From assembly GCF_013359595.1 (NCBI RefSeq), contig NZ_JABFMP010000011.1, forward strand, positions 106,730 through 170,729: a stretch of 64,000 bases of DNA, given 5' to 3'. This document shows, one piece after another, positions 38,077 to 47,955 of this stretch. This stretch comes from Pseudomonas sp. C1C7 (GTDB taxonomy: Bacteria; Pseudomonadota; Gammaproteobacteria; Pseudomonadales; Pseudomonadaceae). The translations under genes and the position numbers were made by a program. Within the stretch, counting starts at the first letter, position 1, and every line of letters begins with the position of its first letter. Below the pieces are notes generated by a model. That model did not search any database. It worked only from the letters and a program-made list of their open reading frames with translations, and had not been told where the DNA came from.

Positions 38077-38120
38077 AAGATCGCAGCCTGCGGCAATTCC
38101 TGCACAGGCTGCGATCTTTG
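38077..38120. repeat. REP-like inverted repeat/terminator between ydcF-like gene and lnt
   Basis: AAAGATCGCAGCCT (38077-38090) pairs with AGGCTGCGATCTTT (38107-38120), followed by GTTTTT. It probably works as a bidirectional end. Confidence 0.8.
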
Positions 38121-38123
38121 TTT

Positions 38124-39647
38124 TTAAACGGTCTTGGCCATTCGGCTGGCAATCAACGCCCAGCCAAACAGAACCAGACAAACGATGATCAACGGCCACG
38201 AGCGCCATTGCAGGTAAGGCGTGAGGTTGTGCATCGGCACCACTTCGCCGTACAGAATGCCGCGCTCGAATTGCGGGATCTGCTCGGTGATCTGACCAAA
38301 CGGGTTGATCAGGCCCGTCACGCCGTTGTTGGTGGCGCGGATCATCCAGCGACCGGCTTCCAGTGCCCGCATCTGCGCCATTTGCAGGTGTTGCAACGGG
38401 CCGATGGAGGTGCCGAACCAGGTGTCGTTACTGATCGTCAGCAGCAGATCGCTTTGCGCGGCGAGGCCCGCTGCGAACTCCGGATACACCACTTCGTAGC
38501 AGATGAACGGCGCAATCTGGTAGCCCTTGGCTTGCAGCATCGCTTGATCCGCAGGGCCGCGGGCGAAGTCCGACATGGGCAGGTCGAAGAAGGCGATCAA
38601 GCCGCGCAGCACATCCTGCAAGGGAACGTACTCACCGAATGGCACCAGTTTCTGCTTGAGGTAGGTGCCATCGCCTTCACCGACGACGGTAATGCCGTTG
38701 AAGAAGCGCTTCTCGTGGTGAACCACCTGGCGAATCGGGACGCCGGTGATCAGGGCGGAATTACGCTCGGCGGCGAAATTCCCCATCATGTCCAGGTAGC
38801 CCTGAGCGGACTCCTTGAGTACCGGGACCGCGGTTTCCGGCCAGATCAGCAGGTCGACCGGTTTTGAGGTGAAGCTCATGTCGCGGTACAGCGCCAGCTG
38901 CGAATTGAGCTGTGCCGGGTCCCATTTCATGCTCTGTTCGACGTTGCCCTGAATCGCCGCGACGCTCAACGGTGCGCCCGACGGGCTGGTCCAGGCATGG
39001 TGCTTGAGCGCCATGCCGGCGATCCACGGGCCGACCAGAAGCACTGCGCCAATGGCGATGAAGGCTTTGCGGCCGCTGCGAACCAGGCGCATGCCGTTGT
39101 AGATCAGCGCGGCGGTCAGCGCGAGGGTAAAGGAAATCAGCCACATGCCGCCGACAGGTGCGAGCCCGGTCAACGGGCCGTCGAGTTGGCTGTAGCCGGA
39201 ATAAAGCCACGGGAAACCGGTAAGAAACCAGCCGCGAAACGCCTCCTGGCCCACCCACAGCGCGGCAAACGCCAGCGCATCGGCCAGTGGCGCTTCGTTG
39301 CGTCGCAGCCAGCGGGCCCAGACCCAGGCGGGCAGGGCGAAGAACCAGGCAATCGCCGCGGTGAACAGCAGCATCAGGAAGCCGGCCAGCAGTACCGACG
39401 CACCACCGAAGTGGTGGATGCTGTAGTAGATCCAGCTGGTCCCGGCGCCGAACAGGCCGAAACCGAAGCACCAGCCACGACCCAAGGCCTGGCGAGGGCT
39501 CAGCTCACGCAAGCCGGCGTAGAAAAGACCGACCGCCAGCAAAGCCAGCGGCCAGATGTCGAATGGCGCCAGGGCCAGGGTGGTGATTGCACCGGCCGCC
39601 ACGGCCAGCAGGTTACCGGGCCAGCCGGGGCGGTTCAGACGGAGCAT
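38124..39647 (-). CDS. lnt: Apolipoprotein N-acyltransferase
   Basis: The product is 507 residues. Six to eight membrane helices open the protein, followed by a nitrilase-like periplasmic domain. The Cys-Glu-Lys centre is recognisable: LLIWPETAVPVL (Glu), LKQKLVPFGEYVP (Lys) and IAPFICYEVVYPEF (Cys). Lnt adds the third acyl chain to lipoproteins in the inner membrane, which the many lipoproteins in this window need. It is the last gene of the corC-lnt pair, 14 nt after corC. Confidence 0.97.
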   Translation of the reverse strand: MLRLNRPGWPGNLLAVAAGAITTLALAPFDIWPLALLAVGLFYAGLRELSPRQALGRGWCFGFGLFGAGTSWIYYSIHHFGGASVLLAGFLMLLFTAAIAWFFALPAWVWARWLRRNEAPLADALAFAALWVGQEAFRGWFLTGFPWLYSGYSQLDGPLTGLAPVGGMWLISFTLALTAALIYNGMRLVRSGRKAFIAIGAVLLVGPWIAGMALKHHAWTSPSGAPLSVAAIQGNVEQSMKWDPAQLNSQLALYRDMSFTSKPVDLLIWPETAVPVLKESAQGYLDMMGNFAAERNSALITGVPIRQVVHHEKRFFNGITVVGEGDGTYLKQKLVPFGEYVPLQDVLRGLIAFFDLPMSDFARGPADQAMLQAKGYQIAPFICYEVVYPEFAAGLAAQSDLLLTISNDTWFGTSIGPLQHLQMAQMRALEAGRWMIRATNNGVTGLINPFGQITEQIPQFERGILYGEVVPMHNLTPYLQWRSWPLIIVCLVLFGWALIASRMAKTV

Positions 39648-39661
39648 TTCAGTCCTTGGAA

Positions 39662-40501
39662 TTACCGGGCGATTGGGGTCAGGCGCAGCAAGTGAATCCG
39701 ACGGCTGTCGGCGTTCAGGATGCGGAAGCGGTAGGTGCCGATTTCAGTGATTTCGTTGCGTTTTGGCAAGTGCCCGAATGCACTCATCACCAGGCCGCCG
39801 ACGGTATCGAACTCGTCATCGGAGAATTCGCTGTCGAAGAACTCGTTGAAGTTCTCGATCGGCGTCAGCGCCTTGATCAGGAAATCACCGCTGGGTAGCG
39901 GCTTGATGTAGCTGTCTTCTTCGACATCGTGCTCGTCTTCGATGTCGCCGACGATCTGCTCCAGCACGTCCTCGATGGTCACCAGGCCCGCCACGCCGCC
40001 GTACTCGTCAATGACGATGGCCATGTGGTTGTGGTTGGCGCGGAACTCGCGCAGCAGCACGTTAAGGCGCTTGGACTCGGGCACGAAGGTGGCCGGGCGC
40101 AGCAGGTCCTTGATGTTGAAGTTGTCGCCGTTCTCCTTGAGGATCAGCGGCAGCAAATCCTTGGCCAGCAACACGCCCATCACGTCATCGTGGCTTTCGC
40201 CGATCACCGGGTAACGGGAGTGGGCCGAGTCGACCACGGCAGGCAGGAACTCGCGGGGTGTCTGGGTCGCCTTGATGCTGACCATCTGCGAGCGCGGGAC
40301 CATGATGTCCCTAACCTGCAGGTCTGCAACCTGGATGGCGCCTTCGACGATGGCCAGCGCTTCGCTGTCCAACAGTTTGTTCTGGTGTGCGTCGCGCAGC
40401 AGCTCCAAAAGCTCCTGGCGGTTCTTCGGCTCGTGGGCAAAAGCCTGGGTCAGCTTACCCAGCCAGGACTTCTGCCCGTTGCTCGATCGATCTTCGCTCA
40501 T
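39662..40501 (-). CDS. corC: CBS-pair transporter-associated protein CorC
   Basis: The product is 279 residues. It holds two CBS domains (about 65-190: RDIMVPRSQMVSIKATQTPR, LLREFRANHNHMAIVIDEYG) and a C-terminal transporter-associated CorC_HlyC domain (FDTVGGLVMSAFGHLPKRNE). No membrane helices are present, so it is the soluble CorC-type. In E. coli and Salmonella it is linked to magnesium/cobalt efflux. It sits between ybeY and lnt, which is the standard order. Confidence 0.95.
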   Translation of the reverse strand: MSEDRSSNGQKSWLGKLTQAFAHEPKNRQELLELLRDAHQNKLLDSEALAIVEGAIQVADLQVRDIMVPRSQMVSIKATQTPREFLPAVVDSAHSRYPVIGESHDDVMGVLLAKDLLPLILKENGDNFNIKDLLRPATFVPESKRLNVLLREFRANHNHMAIVIDEYGGVAGLVTIEDVLEQIVGDIEDEHDVEEDSYIKPLPSGDFLIKALTPIENFNEFFDSEFSDDEFDTVGGLVMSAFGHLPKRNEITEIGTYRFRILNADSRRIHLLRLTPIAR

Positions 40502-40545
40502 AGCGATTACTCTGAATCCTTTGTTGTCACTGTTGTTCGGGATGT

Positions 40546-41004
40546 TTAGTTTTCGTCGTCCGCGTACGGATCGGGAAAGCCCAGTTCGGCAAGCAAGGTG
40601 CGTTCCAGTGCTTCCATTTCTTCTGCTTCGTCGTCCTCTATATGGTCGTAACCGAGCAGATGCAAGCAGCCGTGAATCACCAGGTGTGCCCAGTGGGCCT
40701 TGAGTGCCTTGCCTTGTTCGCCAGCCTCGCGCTCGACCACGGCGACACAGATCACCAGATCGCCCAGCAGCGGGATGTCGAGAAACTCCTCAGGCACATC
40801 GGCCGGGAATGACAAGACGTTAGTTGCGTAATCCTTTTGCCGCCAGGTGTGGTTCAGCTCGCGGCCTTCGGCTTCGTCGACCAGGCGGATGGTCATTTCC
40901 GAGTCGGCCGTGCGCTGGCGCAGCGCGAGTTCGCACCATTGGCGGAACTCGGCTTCGCTGGGGGCGGGCGCTTCGGTTGCGACTTGCAGGTCAAGCTCAA
41001 GCAT
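40546..41004 (-). CDS. ybeY: Endoribonuclease YbeY
   Basis: The product is 152 residues from the ATG at 41004, which overlaps the phoH stop by 8 nt. YbeY is a zinc endoRNase needed for 16S rRNA 3'-end maturation and ribosome quality control. The zinc motif is [11 protein letters not shown] (HxxxHxxxxxH). [17 protein letters not shown] is the conserved loop before it. The longer frame to 41034 would overlap phoH more and is not chosen. Confidence 0.95.
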   Translation of the reverse strand: MLELDLQVATEAPAPSEAEFRQWCELALRQRTADSEMTIRLVDEAEGRELNHTWRQKDYATNVLSFPADVPEEFLDIPLLGDLVICVAVVEREAGEQGKALKAHWAHLVIHGCLHLLGYDHIEDDEAEEMEALERTLLAELGFPDPYADDEN

Positions 41005-42004
41005 CGCGGTGGCTATCCTTGGCGGCTGCGTCATGGGCCGCGCGGGTTTCGAAGCGCTCGTAGGCTTCGACGATGCGTTGTACCAACGGATGGCGCACCA
41101 CGTCCTTGGGCTGGAAGTGGGTGAAGCTTATGCCTGGCACGTCTTTCAACACTTCGATCACATGGTGCAGCCCGGACTTGGTGCCGCGAGGCAGGTCGAC
41201 CTGGGTGATGTCACCCGTGATGACCGCGGTTGAACCGAAGCCGATCCGGGTCAGGAACATCTTCATCTGCTCGACGGTGGTGTTCTGGCTTTCGTCGAGG
41301 ATGATGAAACTGTTGTTGAGCGTGCGGCCACGCATGTAGGCCAAAGGCGCGACTTCGATGATCTGGCGTTCGATCAGCTTGGCGACGTATTCGAAGCCGA
41401 GCATTTCGTAGAGCGCGTCGTAGAGCGGGCGCAGGTACGGGTCGATCTTCTGGCTGAGGTCGCCGGGCAGGAAACCCAGCTTCTCGCCGGCTTCCACCGC
41501 CGGACGCACCAGCAGGATGCGACGGATCTGCTCGCGCTCCAGGGCATCCACCGCGCAGGCCACGGCCAGATAGGTCTTGCCGGTACCGGCCGGGCCTATG
41601 CCGAAGTTGATGTCGTTACCGAGGATTTCCTTCACGTAGCGCTGCTGATTCAAGCCGCGAGGGCGAATCATGCCTTTCTTGGTGCGCAGGGCGACGGCGG
41701 CTTCGGCGGGGGAGTGGTTGTCCAGCTCTTCGACGGCGGATTCCTGCAGGAACAGGTGAACCATGTCCGGCGACAGCTCGGTACCCTTGGTTTCCCGGTA
41801 CAGGCGGCGCAGGAGGTTTTCCGCGGAGGTGGTGTGTTTACGCTCGCCGATCAGCTCGAACTGATTGCCGCGGTTGCGGATCTCGACGGTCAGGCGCTTT
41901 TCGATCAAGCGCAGATGCTCGTCGAACTGCCCGCACAGATTGGCGAAGCGGCGAGCCTCGAAGGGCTCGAGGATGAAACGATGCGGTTCTATGGGTGCGT
42001 TCAA
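40997..42004 (-). CDS. ybeZ: PhoH-like ATPase (YbeZ)
   Basis: The product is 335 residues. The P-loop is in [20 protein letters not shown], Walker B in [20 protein letters not shown], and the family blocks [20 protein letters not shown] and [20 protein letters not shown] are present. YbeZ is a PhoH-family ATPase that works with YbeY in RNA processing. It overlaps ybeY by 8 nt and is preceded on the same strand by miaB after a 213-nt gap containing a large palindrome. Confidence 0.95.
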   Translation of the reverse strand: MNAPIEPHRFILEPFEARRFANLCGQFDEHLRLIEKRLTVEIRNRGNQFELIGERKHTTSAENLLRRLYRETKGTELSPDMVHLFLQESAVEELDNHSPAEAAVALRTKKGMIRPRGLNQQRYVKEILGNDINFGIGPAGTGKTYLAVACAVDALEREQIRRILLVRPAVEAGEKLGFLPGDLSQKIDPYLRPLYDALYEMLGFEYVAKLIERQIIEVAPLAYMRGRTLNNSFIILDESQNTTVEQMKMFLTRIGFGSTAVITGDITQVDLPRGTKSGLHHVIEVLKDVPGISFTHFQPKDVVRHPLVQRIVEAYERFETRAAHDAAAKDSHRDA

Positions 42005-42114
42005 GGTCGTATTTAGCCGCCCTGGGGCAATAGTGATGAAATCAAGGATAACGCCAGTGGCGTGGGTGCGAAAGCTCTTAAATATCGCAACAAGTCCCCA
42101 CGGCTGACGCTGTA

Positions 42115-42207
42115 CCTGTGGGAGCGGGCTTGCTCGCGAAGAGGGAGTGTCAGTTGGCAGGGTTGCAACTGACAGGCCGCATTCGCGAGCAAGCCCGCTC
42201 CCACAGG
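42115..42207. repeat. Long nested inverted repeat (REP/BIME-like) between miaB and ybeZ
   Basis: Outer arms at 42115-42140 and 42182-42207 are perfect complements (CCTGTGGGAGCGGGCTTGCT and continuation). An inner inverted repeat TGTCAGTTG / CAACTGACA lies between them. It follows miaB and probably limits read-through into ybeZ. Confidence 0.9.
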
Positions 42208-42217
42208 GATCGTAGCG

Positions 42218-43546
42218 TTACGAAATCAGCGAACCGCGCAGCGAATGCGGCTGCGCCGAGTCGATGTGCACGTCGGCGAACTGGCCGATCAGGGTCGGAT
42301 TGTCGCAGCGGAAGTTGACGATACGGTTATTCTCGGTCCGGCCCTGCAGCTCGCCAGGGTCCTTTTTCGAGTAATCGGTGACCAGGATGCGCTGGATCGA
42401 CCCGACCATTTGTCGGCTGATCTCGAAACCTTGCTGGTTCAGGCGATGTTGCAGGGCGTTCAGGCGCTCTTTTTTCAGCTCTTCCGGCGTGTCATCGGCC
42501 AGATCGGCGGCCGGCGTGCCGGGGCGCTGGCTGTAGACGAACGAGTAGGAGAAGTCGAAACCGACGTCGGCAATCAGCTTTATGGTCTGTTCGAAGTCTT
42601 TTTCGGTCTCGCCGGGGAAGCCGACGATGAAGTCCGAGCTGATGCAGATACCCGGCACCGCAGCCCGCAACTTGCGCAATTTGGACTTGTATTCCAGCGC
42701 AGTGTGATTGCGCTTCATCGCCGCCAGGATGCGGTCCGAACCCGATTGCACCGGCAGGTGCAGGTGCTTGACCAGTTCAGGCACTTCGGCATGGGCCTGG
42801 ATCAGGCTGTCGGAGAACTCCAGCGGGTGCGAGGTGGTGTAGCGAATACGGTCGATGCCGTCGACAGCGGCCACCACGCGGATCAGTTCTGCCAGATCGG
42901 CCAGGCGACCGTCATGGGTCGCGCCGCGATAACCGTTGACGTTCTGCCCCAGCAGCGTCACTTCGCGCACACCGTTTTCCGCCAGGTGGATGATCTCGCC
43001 GATCACGTCATCGAACGGGCGGCTGACTTCTTCGCCGCGGGTGTAGGGCACCACGCAGAAGGTGCAGTACTTGCTGCAACCTTCCATTACCGACACGTAG
43101 GCGCTCGGGCCGTCGATGCGCGGTTCTGGCAAGTGGTCGAATTTCTCGATTTCCGGGAAGCTCACGTCGACTTGCGGCAGCTTGCTGATGCGCGCCGCGT
43201 CGATCATTTCCGGCAGGCGGTGCAGGGTTTGCGGACCGAAAACCACGTCGACATAGGGCGCGCGATCGCGGATCGCGGCGCCTTCCTGGCTGGCCACGCA
43301 ACCGCCGACGGCGATCACCATGTCCGGGTTGGCCAGTTTCAGTTCGCGCCAGCGGCCCAGTTGCGAGTAGACGCGATCCTGGGCGCGCTCGCGGATCGAG
43401 CAGGTGTTGAGCAGAATCACGTCGGCGTCTTCGGCGCGAGCGGTGACTTCCAGGGCCTGGTGTTCGCCCAGCAGATCGACCATGCGCGAGCTGTCGTACT
43501 CGTTCATCTGGCAACCGTGGGTTTCGATATAGAGCTTCTTGGCCAT
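42218..43546 (-). CDS. miaB: tRNA-2-methylthio-N6-isopentenyladenosine-37 synthase MiaB
   Basis: The product is 442 residues. It is a radical-SAM methylthiotransferase. The N-terminal MTTase domain has the three cluster cysteines in [25 protein letters not shown] and [11 protein letters not shown]. The SAM cluster is [15 protein letters not shown]. The C-terminal TRAM domain includes [20 protein letters not shown]. It modifies A37 of tRNAs reading UNN codons. It is divergent from the DUF1820 gene, and a -10-like TATAAT for it lies at 43582-43587. Confidence 0.97.
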   Translation of the reverse strand: MAKKLYIETHGCQMNEYDSSRMVDLLGEHQALEVTARAEDADVILLNTCSIRERAQDRVYSQLGRWRELKLANPDMVIAVGGCVASQEGAAIRDRAPYVDVVFGPQTLHRLPEMIDAARISKLPQVDVSFPEIEKFDHLPEPRIDGPSAYVSVMEGCSKYCTFCVVPYTRGEEVSRPFDDVIGEIIHLAENGVREVTLLGQNVNGYRGATHDGRLADLAELIRVVAAVDGIDRIRYTTSHPLEFSDSLIQAHAEVPELVKHLHLPVQSGSDRILAAMKRNHTALEYKSKLRKLRAAVPGICISSDFIVGFPGETEKDFEQTIKLIADVGFDFSYSFVYSQRPGTPAADLADDTPEELKKERLNALQHRLNQQGFEISRQMVGSIQRILVTDYSKKDPGELQGRTENNRIVNFRCDNPTLIGQFADVHIDSAQPHSLRGSLIS

Positions 43547-43581
43547 GGAAAAGGGTCATCACGTGATTCGAAGAACCGCGC

Positions 43582-43587
43582 ATTATA
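43582..43587 (-). promoter_or_regulatory. Candidate -10 box for miaB
   Basis: Read on the minus strand this is TATAAT, 36 nt before the miaB start codon. The -35 region is poor. Confidence 0.4.
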
Positions 43588-43631
43588 GGGAACATGCTCC
43601 CAGGTTCCTACCGCTGCGCGTCCGGTGGCTG

Positions 43632-43640
43632 TGCTATAGT
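43632..43640 (+). promoter_or_regulatory. Candidate extended -10 promoter for the DUF1820 gene
   Basis: TGCTATAGT fits the extended -10 form TGn-TATAnT, 42 nt upstream of the start codon at 43682. No -35 box is needed for this class. Confidence 0.5.
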
Positions 43641-43681
43641 TCGCGCCCTCTTTTTAGCCCCCGATGTGTTGCCCGCCCACC

Positions 43682-44011
43682 ATGACCAAACGCGAAGCTC
43701 CAATCTACAAGGTGATTTTCCTCAACCAGGGCCAGGTGTTCGAAATGTACGCCAAGCAGATCTACCAGAGCGATCTGTGGGGTTTCCTGGAAGTGGAAGA
43801 ATTCGTCTTTGGCGAGCGCACGCAGGTGGTTGTCGACCCGAGCGAAGAGAAGCTCAAGGCGCAGTTCGAAGGCGTGGTGCGCAGCTTCGTGCCAATGCAT
43901 TCGATCGTGCGGATCGATGAAGTGGAGCGCCTGGGCACCCCGAAAATCAGCGAAGCCCGGGCCGGGGTTGGCAATGTGATGCCGTTTCCGATGCCGATGC
44001 CTGAGAAGTAA
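43682..44011 (+). CDS. DUF1820 family protein
   Basis: The product is 109 residues from the ATG at 43682. It opens REAPIYKVIFLNQGQVFEMY and continues WGFLEVEEFVFGERTQVVVD, then VVRSFVPMHSIVRIDEVERL; this matches the DUF1820 family of small gamma-proteobacterial proteins of unknown function. The C-terminal tail is proline- and methionine-rich (NVMPFPMPMPEK). No signal or membrane segment. It is monocistronic between miaB and the convergent SEL1 gene. Confidence 0.88.
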   Translation: MTKREAPIYKVIFLNQGQVFEMYAKQIYQSDLWGFLEVEEFVFGERTQVVVDPSEEKLKAQFEGVVRSFVPMHSIVRIDEVERLGTPKISEARAGVGNVMPFPMPMPEK

Positions 44012-44041
44012 ACCCCCTCGCCACAGGGCGAGTGTTAGCCT

Positions 44042-44596
44042 TCAGGGCAATGGCGCAAAAGGCGTACGCCCGTCGGCACTCTGCAGCTCCATCAGGTATT
44101 TGCGGAAGATCTGCCCCAGTACCTGAGTCGCGACTTCCAGCTCTTCGCGGGGCATTTTCTCGGTGACTTCGTCGGCGGTATCCAGTGCGTCTTCGGCGCC
44201 GTTGACGGCCGCCATCTTCAGCAGGATGTATGCCTGAACGTTGTTGGCCGGCACGCCTTCGCCGTGGAAGAACATGGTACCGAGTTTGAATTGCGCCTGG
44301 GCGTGGCCTTGCAGCGAGGCCTTTTCGAAATAGCTCAGGGCTTGATTGAGGTCGCGCGGCGCGCCTTTGCCTTCATAGTAGAACTCACCCAACTCGTATT
44401 GCGCCTGCGCATCCCCCTCATTCGACGCTTTCTGGCAGGCGGCGAGGGCCTGTGCCAGATCTTGCGGCTGGGTATTGAGGGTGCAGCGACCCATCGCCGG
44501 GATCAACAACGAGTTACCGCCTGCTTGTGCGAGCGCGAGCAGGGGCTGAAGGAGCAACAGGCAGCCCATTGAAAGGGCGCGGCCGGTGCGGTTCAT
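44042..44596 (-). CDS. SEL1-repeat periplasmic protein
   Basis: The product is 184 residues. A sec signal peptide is clear (MGCLLLLQPLLALAQAGGNS, cut after ALAQA). Two SEL1-type repeats follow: EGDAQAQYELGEFYYEGKGA and QGHAQAQFKLGTMFFHGEGV, with a third degenerate copy (NNVQAYILLKMAAVNGAEDA). Such repeats mediate protein contacts in the periplasm. No enzymatic part is seen. The end (LMELQSADGRTPFAPLP) is short and polar. It has no obvious partner gene. Confidence 0.87.
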   Translation of the reverse strand: MNRTGRALSMGCLLLLQPLLALAQAGGNSLLIPAMGRCTLNTQPQDLAQALAACQKASNEGDAQAQYELGEFYYEGKGAPRDLNQALSYFEKASLQGHAQAQFKLGTMFFHGEGVPANNVQAYILLKMAAVNGAEDALDTADEVTEKMPREELEVATQVLGQIFRKYLMELQSADGRTPFAPLP

Positions 44597-44823
44597 GGGA
44601 ATCGACTTACCTCTGAAGGGCGCGCGGACCCAACCAGGGGATCCAATAAGCGCGCATTATGAAATAAGCAGGGCCAACCTTACAAAGTCTTTACTCGTTT
44701 TTCTGCTGCACGGGAACCCTGTCACCCGGTTTGCTGGGGGATTATGGGCAGATGTGTAGGAAAAAGCGCGGGAGTGTAGGTCAAAGCTGACGCTGGCAAT
44801 GGCCAACGTCAGCGGCACAGCGA

Positions 44824-46107
44824 TTATTTCAATGCAGCGAAGGCGCGTTCGGCGGCGTCCAGGGTCAGTTTCAGCTCGGCTTCGCCGTGGGCGATCGAGG
44901 TGAAACCGGCTTCGAAGGCGCTCGGTGCCAGGTACACGCCGCCTTCGAGCATCAGGTGGAAGAAACGACCGAACAGCGCGGCGTCGCTGGCCATCACGTC
45001 ATCGAAGGTCACGATGTCGTCGGCACCGCTGAAGTACAGGCCGAACATGCCACCGGCCTGGGTGGTCACGAACGGAATGCCGGCGGCGTCGGCACGCTGT
45101 TGCAGGCCGTCGAGCAGGCGCGTGGTGTAGTCGGTCAGCTCGGCGTGGAAGCCCGGGCGGCTGATCAGGCGCAGGGTGGTCAGGCCGGCGGCCATCGCCA
45201 GCGGGTTACCCGACAGGGTGCCTGCCTGGTAAACCGGGCCGAGCGGCGCGATGCGCGACATGATTTCGCGTTTGCCGCCGAAGCAGCCGACCGGCATGCC
45301 GCCGCCGATGATCTTGCCGAAAGTCGTCAGGTCAGGAGTAACACCGTAGTGCGCCTGGGCGCCGCCCAGGGCGACACGGAAGCCGGTCATCACTTCGTCG
45401 AAAATCAGCACCACGCCGTGCTTGTCGCACAGGCTGCGCAGGCCTTCGAGGAAACCTGGGGCTGGCGGTACGCAGTTCATGTTGCCGGCCACCGGCTCGA
45501 CGATGATGCACGCCACGTCCTGGCCGACTTCGGCGAGCATGTTTTCAACGGCGTCGATGTCGTTGAACGGCAGGGTCAGGGTGTGTTTGGCGAAGGCCGC
45601 CGGTACGCCGGCGGAGCTTGGTACGCCCTGAGTCAGGGCACCGGAGCCCGCTTTTACCAGCAGGCTGTCGGAGTGTCCGTGATAGCAGCCTTCGAACTTG
45701 ATGATGCTGTCGCGACCTGTGAAACCACGGGCCAGACGGATCGCGCTCATGGTCGCTTCGGTGCCGGAGCTGACCATGCGCACCATTTCCATCGACGGCA
45801 CCAGGGAGCAGACCAGGTCTGCCATTTGGGTTTCCATCTCGGTCGGCGCGCCGTAGGACAGGCCGTGTTCCAGCTGCTTGCGCACCGCGTCCAGCACGTC
45901 CGGGTGGCTGTGGCCGAGGATCATCGGGCCCCAGGAGCCGACGTAATCCACATAACGCTTGTTGTCTTCGTCAGTGACGTAGGCACCTTCGGCGTGCTTG
46001 AAGAACAGTGGTGTGCCGCCAACGCTCTTGAACGCGCGAACCGGAGAGTTCACGCCGCCGGGGATGTGCTTCTGGGCATTGGCAAACAGGGTTTCGGAGC
46101 GAGACAT
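44824..46107 (-). CDS. hemL: Glutamate-1-semialdehyde 2,1-aminomutase
   Basis: The product is 427 residues, a normal size. It converts glutamate-1-semialdehyde to 5-aminolevulinate, the first committed heme precursor by the C5 route. Marks: [60 protein letters not shown] and the PLP-lysine block [19 protein letters not shown]. The gene follows thiE by 33 nt. Confidence 0.97.
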   Translation of the reverse strand: MSRSETLFANAQKHIPGGVNSPVRAFKSVGGTPLFFKHAEGAYVTDEDNKRYVDYVGSWGPMILGHSHPDVLDAVRKQLEHGLSYGAPTEMETQMADLVCSLVPSMEMVRMVSSGTEATMSAIRLARGFTGRDSIIKFEGCYHGHSDSLLVKAGSGALTQGVPSSAGVPAAFAKHTLTLPFNDIDAVENMLAEVGQDVACIIVEPVAGNMNCVPPAPGFLEGLRSLCDKHGVVLIFDEVMTGFRVALGGAQAHYGVTPDLTTFGKIIGGGMPVGCFGGKREIMSRIAPLGPVYQAGTLSGNPLAMAAGLTTLRLISRPGFHAELTDYTTRLLDGLQQRADAAGIPFVTTQAGGMFGLYFSGADDIVTFDDVMASDAALFGRFFHLMLEGGVYLAPSAFEAGFTSIAHGEAELKLTLDAAERAFAALK

Positions 46108-46140
46108 GATCGGATTCTCGGAAGTCAGGAAATGGGCTGA

Positions 46141-46764
46141 TTAAACACAAAGCAATTCATTGAAGGCGCGGGCGCGGCGGGTGACTTGCGCGGTGCTGTC
46201 GGCGCCAAACAAACCGTGGACCACGGCCAGCAGATCCACCCCGTGGGCCACCAGTGGAGCGGCGTTTTCGAGGGTGATGCCGCCAATCGCGCAGATCGGC
46301 AGATGCAGTTGCTGGCGTGCCTTGTCGAGCAGTTCCAGGCTGCAGGTCGGGGCGCCCGGTTTGGTGTTGGAGTTGAAGAAGCGGCCGAAGGCGACATAGC
46401 TGGCGCCTTCCTTCGCCGCCTGTTCGGCGAGTTCGAGTTGTGCGTGGCAGGTCGAACCGATGATCGCCTTCGAGCCCAGCAAGGCGCGGGTCGGCGACAG
46501 TGGGCCGTCGGTCTGGCCCAGGTGCACGCCGACGTTCAGGCGCGCCGCCAGTTCGGCGTCATCGTTGATGATCAGGTGCGTCTTGTAGCGTTCGCACAAG
46601 TCACGCAGGGCTTCGGCTTCGCGCAGGCGACGGGCTTCGTCGCTGCTCTTGTCGCGGTATTGCAGCAGGGTGACGCCGCCTTCCAGCGCGGCCTCGACAT
46701 ACGACAGGAACTTGCCGGCCAGCAGCTCGCTGTCGGTAATGGCGTACAGGCCACGTAGTTTCAT
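46141..46764 (-). CDS. thiE: Thiamine-phosphate synthase
   Basis: The product is 207 residues. ThiE joins HMP-PP and thiazole phosphate. The TIM-barrel motifs are [50 protein letters not shown] and [20 protein letters not shown] (phosphate site). It starts 18 nt after the thiD stop, and hemL follows, so thiD-thiE-hemL form an operon. No TPP riboswitch is seen upstream. Confidence 0.95.
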   Translation of the reverse strand: MKLRGLYAITDSELLAGKFLSYVEAALEGGVTLLQYRDKSSDEARRLREAEALRDLCERYKTHLIINDDAELAARLNVGVHLGQTDGPLSPTRALLGSKAIIGSTCHAQLELAEQAAKEGASYVAFGRFFNSNTKPGAPTCSLELLDKARQQLHLPICAIGGITLENAAPLVAHGVDLLAVVHGLFGADSTAQVTRRARAFNELLCV

Positions 46765-46782
46765 CAGGCAGGCCTCTTGGCG

Positions 46783-47580
46783 TTACGAACAGAAGTCCAG
46801 TGGCAGGCGGCGCGGCACGAACTGGCCTTTGCCCAGCTGCTCGGCATCGCGCAGGGTGCGCCACGTGTAATTCAGTGCAGTCTGTACGGCGCTGGCGAGG
46901 TTTTCACCCTGGGCCAGACGACCGGCCAGGGCGCTGGCCAGGGTGCAGCCGGAACCGTGATAACTGCCGGGCAGGCGCTGGCATTTATAGGTTTCGCGCA
47001 GACCGTCGCGGCTGTACAGGCGATTGTGGATTTCGGTTTCGTCGCCGTGGCCGCCGGTGATCAGCAGGTGTTTGACGAACGGCAGGAGTTTTTCAGCGCA
47101 CTCGTCCGCGGTGCCTTCGGGCAGTTCGGCGAGGATTCGGGCTTCGGGAAGGTTGGGGGTGGCGATGATCGACAGGGGCAGCAGGCGTTCGCGCATGGCG
47201 TAGCCGACTTCGTCCTTGCCCAGTCGTCCACCGCCGCCGGCGCGCAGCACCGGGTCGCAGACCACTGGCAGGTGCGGGTTCGCCGAGAGCAGTTCGACAA
47301 CGGTGTCGACCATTTCCAGGGAACCGAGCATGCCCAGTTTGACCGCGGCGACTTCGGAATCGTTGAGCACGGCATTGGCCTGGGCCAGCACCCACTCACG
47401 GTCGAGGACGCGGAAGTCAGTGACGTTGACCGTGTCTTGCACGGTCAGGGCGGTGACGGCCGGAGCCGCGTGGCAACCCTGAGCGAGCAGGGCTTCGATA
47501 TCTGCCTGCAAGCCGGCGCCACCACTTGGGTCGTGGCCGGAGAGACAGAGGACAACGGGGCGAGAGCTGTAGATATTCAT
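46783..47580 (-). CDS. thiD: Hydroxymethylpyrimidine (phosphate) kinase
   Basis: The product is 265 residues from the ATG at 47580. It phosphorylates HMP and HMP-P in thiamine synthesis. The ribokinase-fold marks are PVVLCLSGHDPSGGAGLQAD, TALTVQDTVNV, LLPLSIIATPNLPEARILAE and the catalytic region GSYHGSGCTLASALAGRLAQ with the anion-hole GSGC. It heads the thiD-thiE-hemL run. Confidence 0.95.
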   Translation of the reverse strand: MNIYSSRPVVLCLSGHDPSGGAGLQADIEALLAQGCHAAPAVTALTVQDTVNVTDFRVLDREWVLAQANAVLNDSEVAAVKLGMLGSLEMVDTVVELLSANPHLPVVCDPVLRAGGGGRLGKDEVGYAMRERLLPLSIIATPNLPEARILAELPEGTADECAEKLLPFVKHLLITGGHGDETEIHNRLYSRDGLRETYKCQRLPGSYHGSGCTLASALAGRLAQGENLASAVQTALNYTWRTLRDAEQLGKGQFVPRRLPLDFCS

Positions 47581-47622
47581 GGTGCGCGAGCTTACCACCA
47601 GTCGACCAGCGAGTCATGAAGC

Positions 47623-47751
47623 CCTGTAGCAGCTGGCGAAGCCTGCGTCCGGCTGCGAAGCAGTCGCCAAATCTACACCCAGGGTTTAACTGAACGCCCT
47701 CATTTTACGACTGCTGCGCAGCCGGACGCAGGCTTCGCCAGCTGCTACAGG
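47623..47751. repeat. Perfect 35-bp inverted repeat, between thiD and ladS
   Basis: Arms at 47623-47657 and 47717-47751 are exact complements of each other and carry CCTGTAGCAGCTGGCGAAGC and CTGCGTCCGGCTGCG. The 59-nt centre is unpaired or weakly paired. It belongs to a REP family different from the two common types in this window. It lies upstream of thiD and ladS in their divergent gap. Confidence 0.9.
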
Positions 47752-47762
47752 AATGAGTGAGT

Positions 47763-47804
47763 GCTCTAGATCAATACTCGCCGCTGGAACGCCCGTTCTA
47801 GAGC
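47763..47804. promoter_or_regulatory. Candidate operator upstream of ladS
   Basis: GCTCTAGA (47763-47770) and TCTAGAGC (47797-47804) form an 8-bp inverted repeat with a 26-nt centre that itself contains GAACGCCCGTTC. It is 150-190 nt before the ladS start. A regulator site is possible; nothing identifies the protein. Confidence 0.35.
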
Positions 47805-47955
47805 CTTTGCAGGAAATATTTCTGTAGTGTTCAATGGCCATCAGCCGCTATGCTAGAGTGGATCCAAACCAATAACAGGAAACACCGGTTTTACGTCTGC
47901 TCAAAGGGAATGGGGGGCTTGCTGACCGAACCGGAAAGGCCACGCTGGGGCATAA

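Noticed and set aside
47581..47955. Possible TPP riboswitch before thiD
   Set aside because: No TPP-box elements are seen; the gap is explained by REP-like palindromes.
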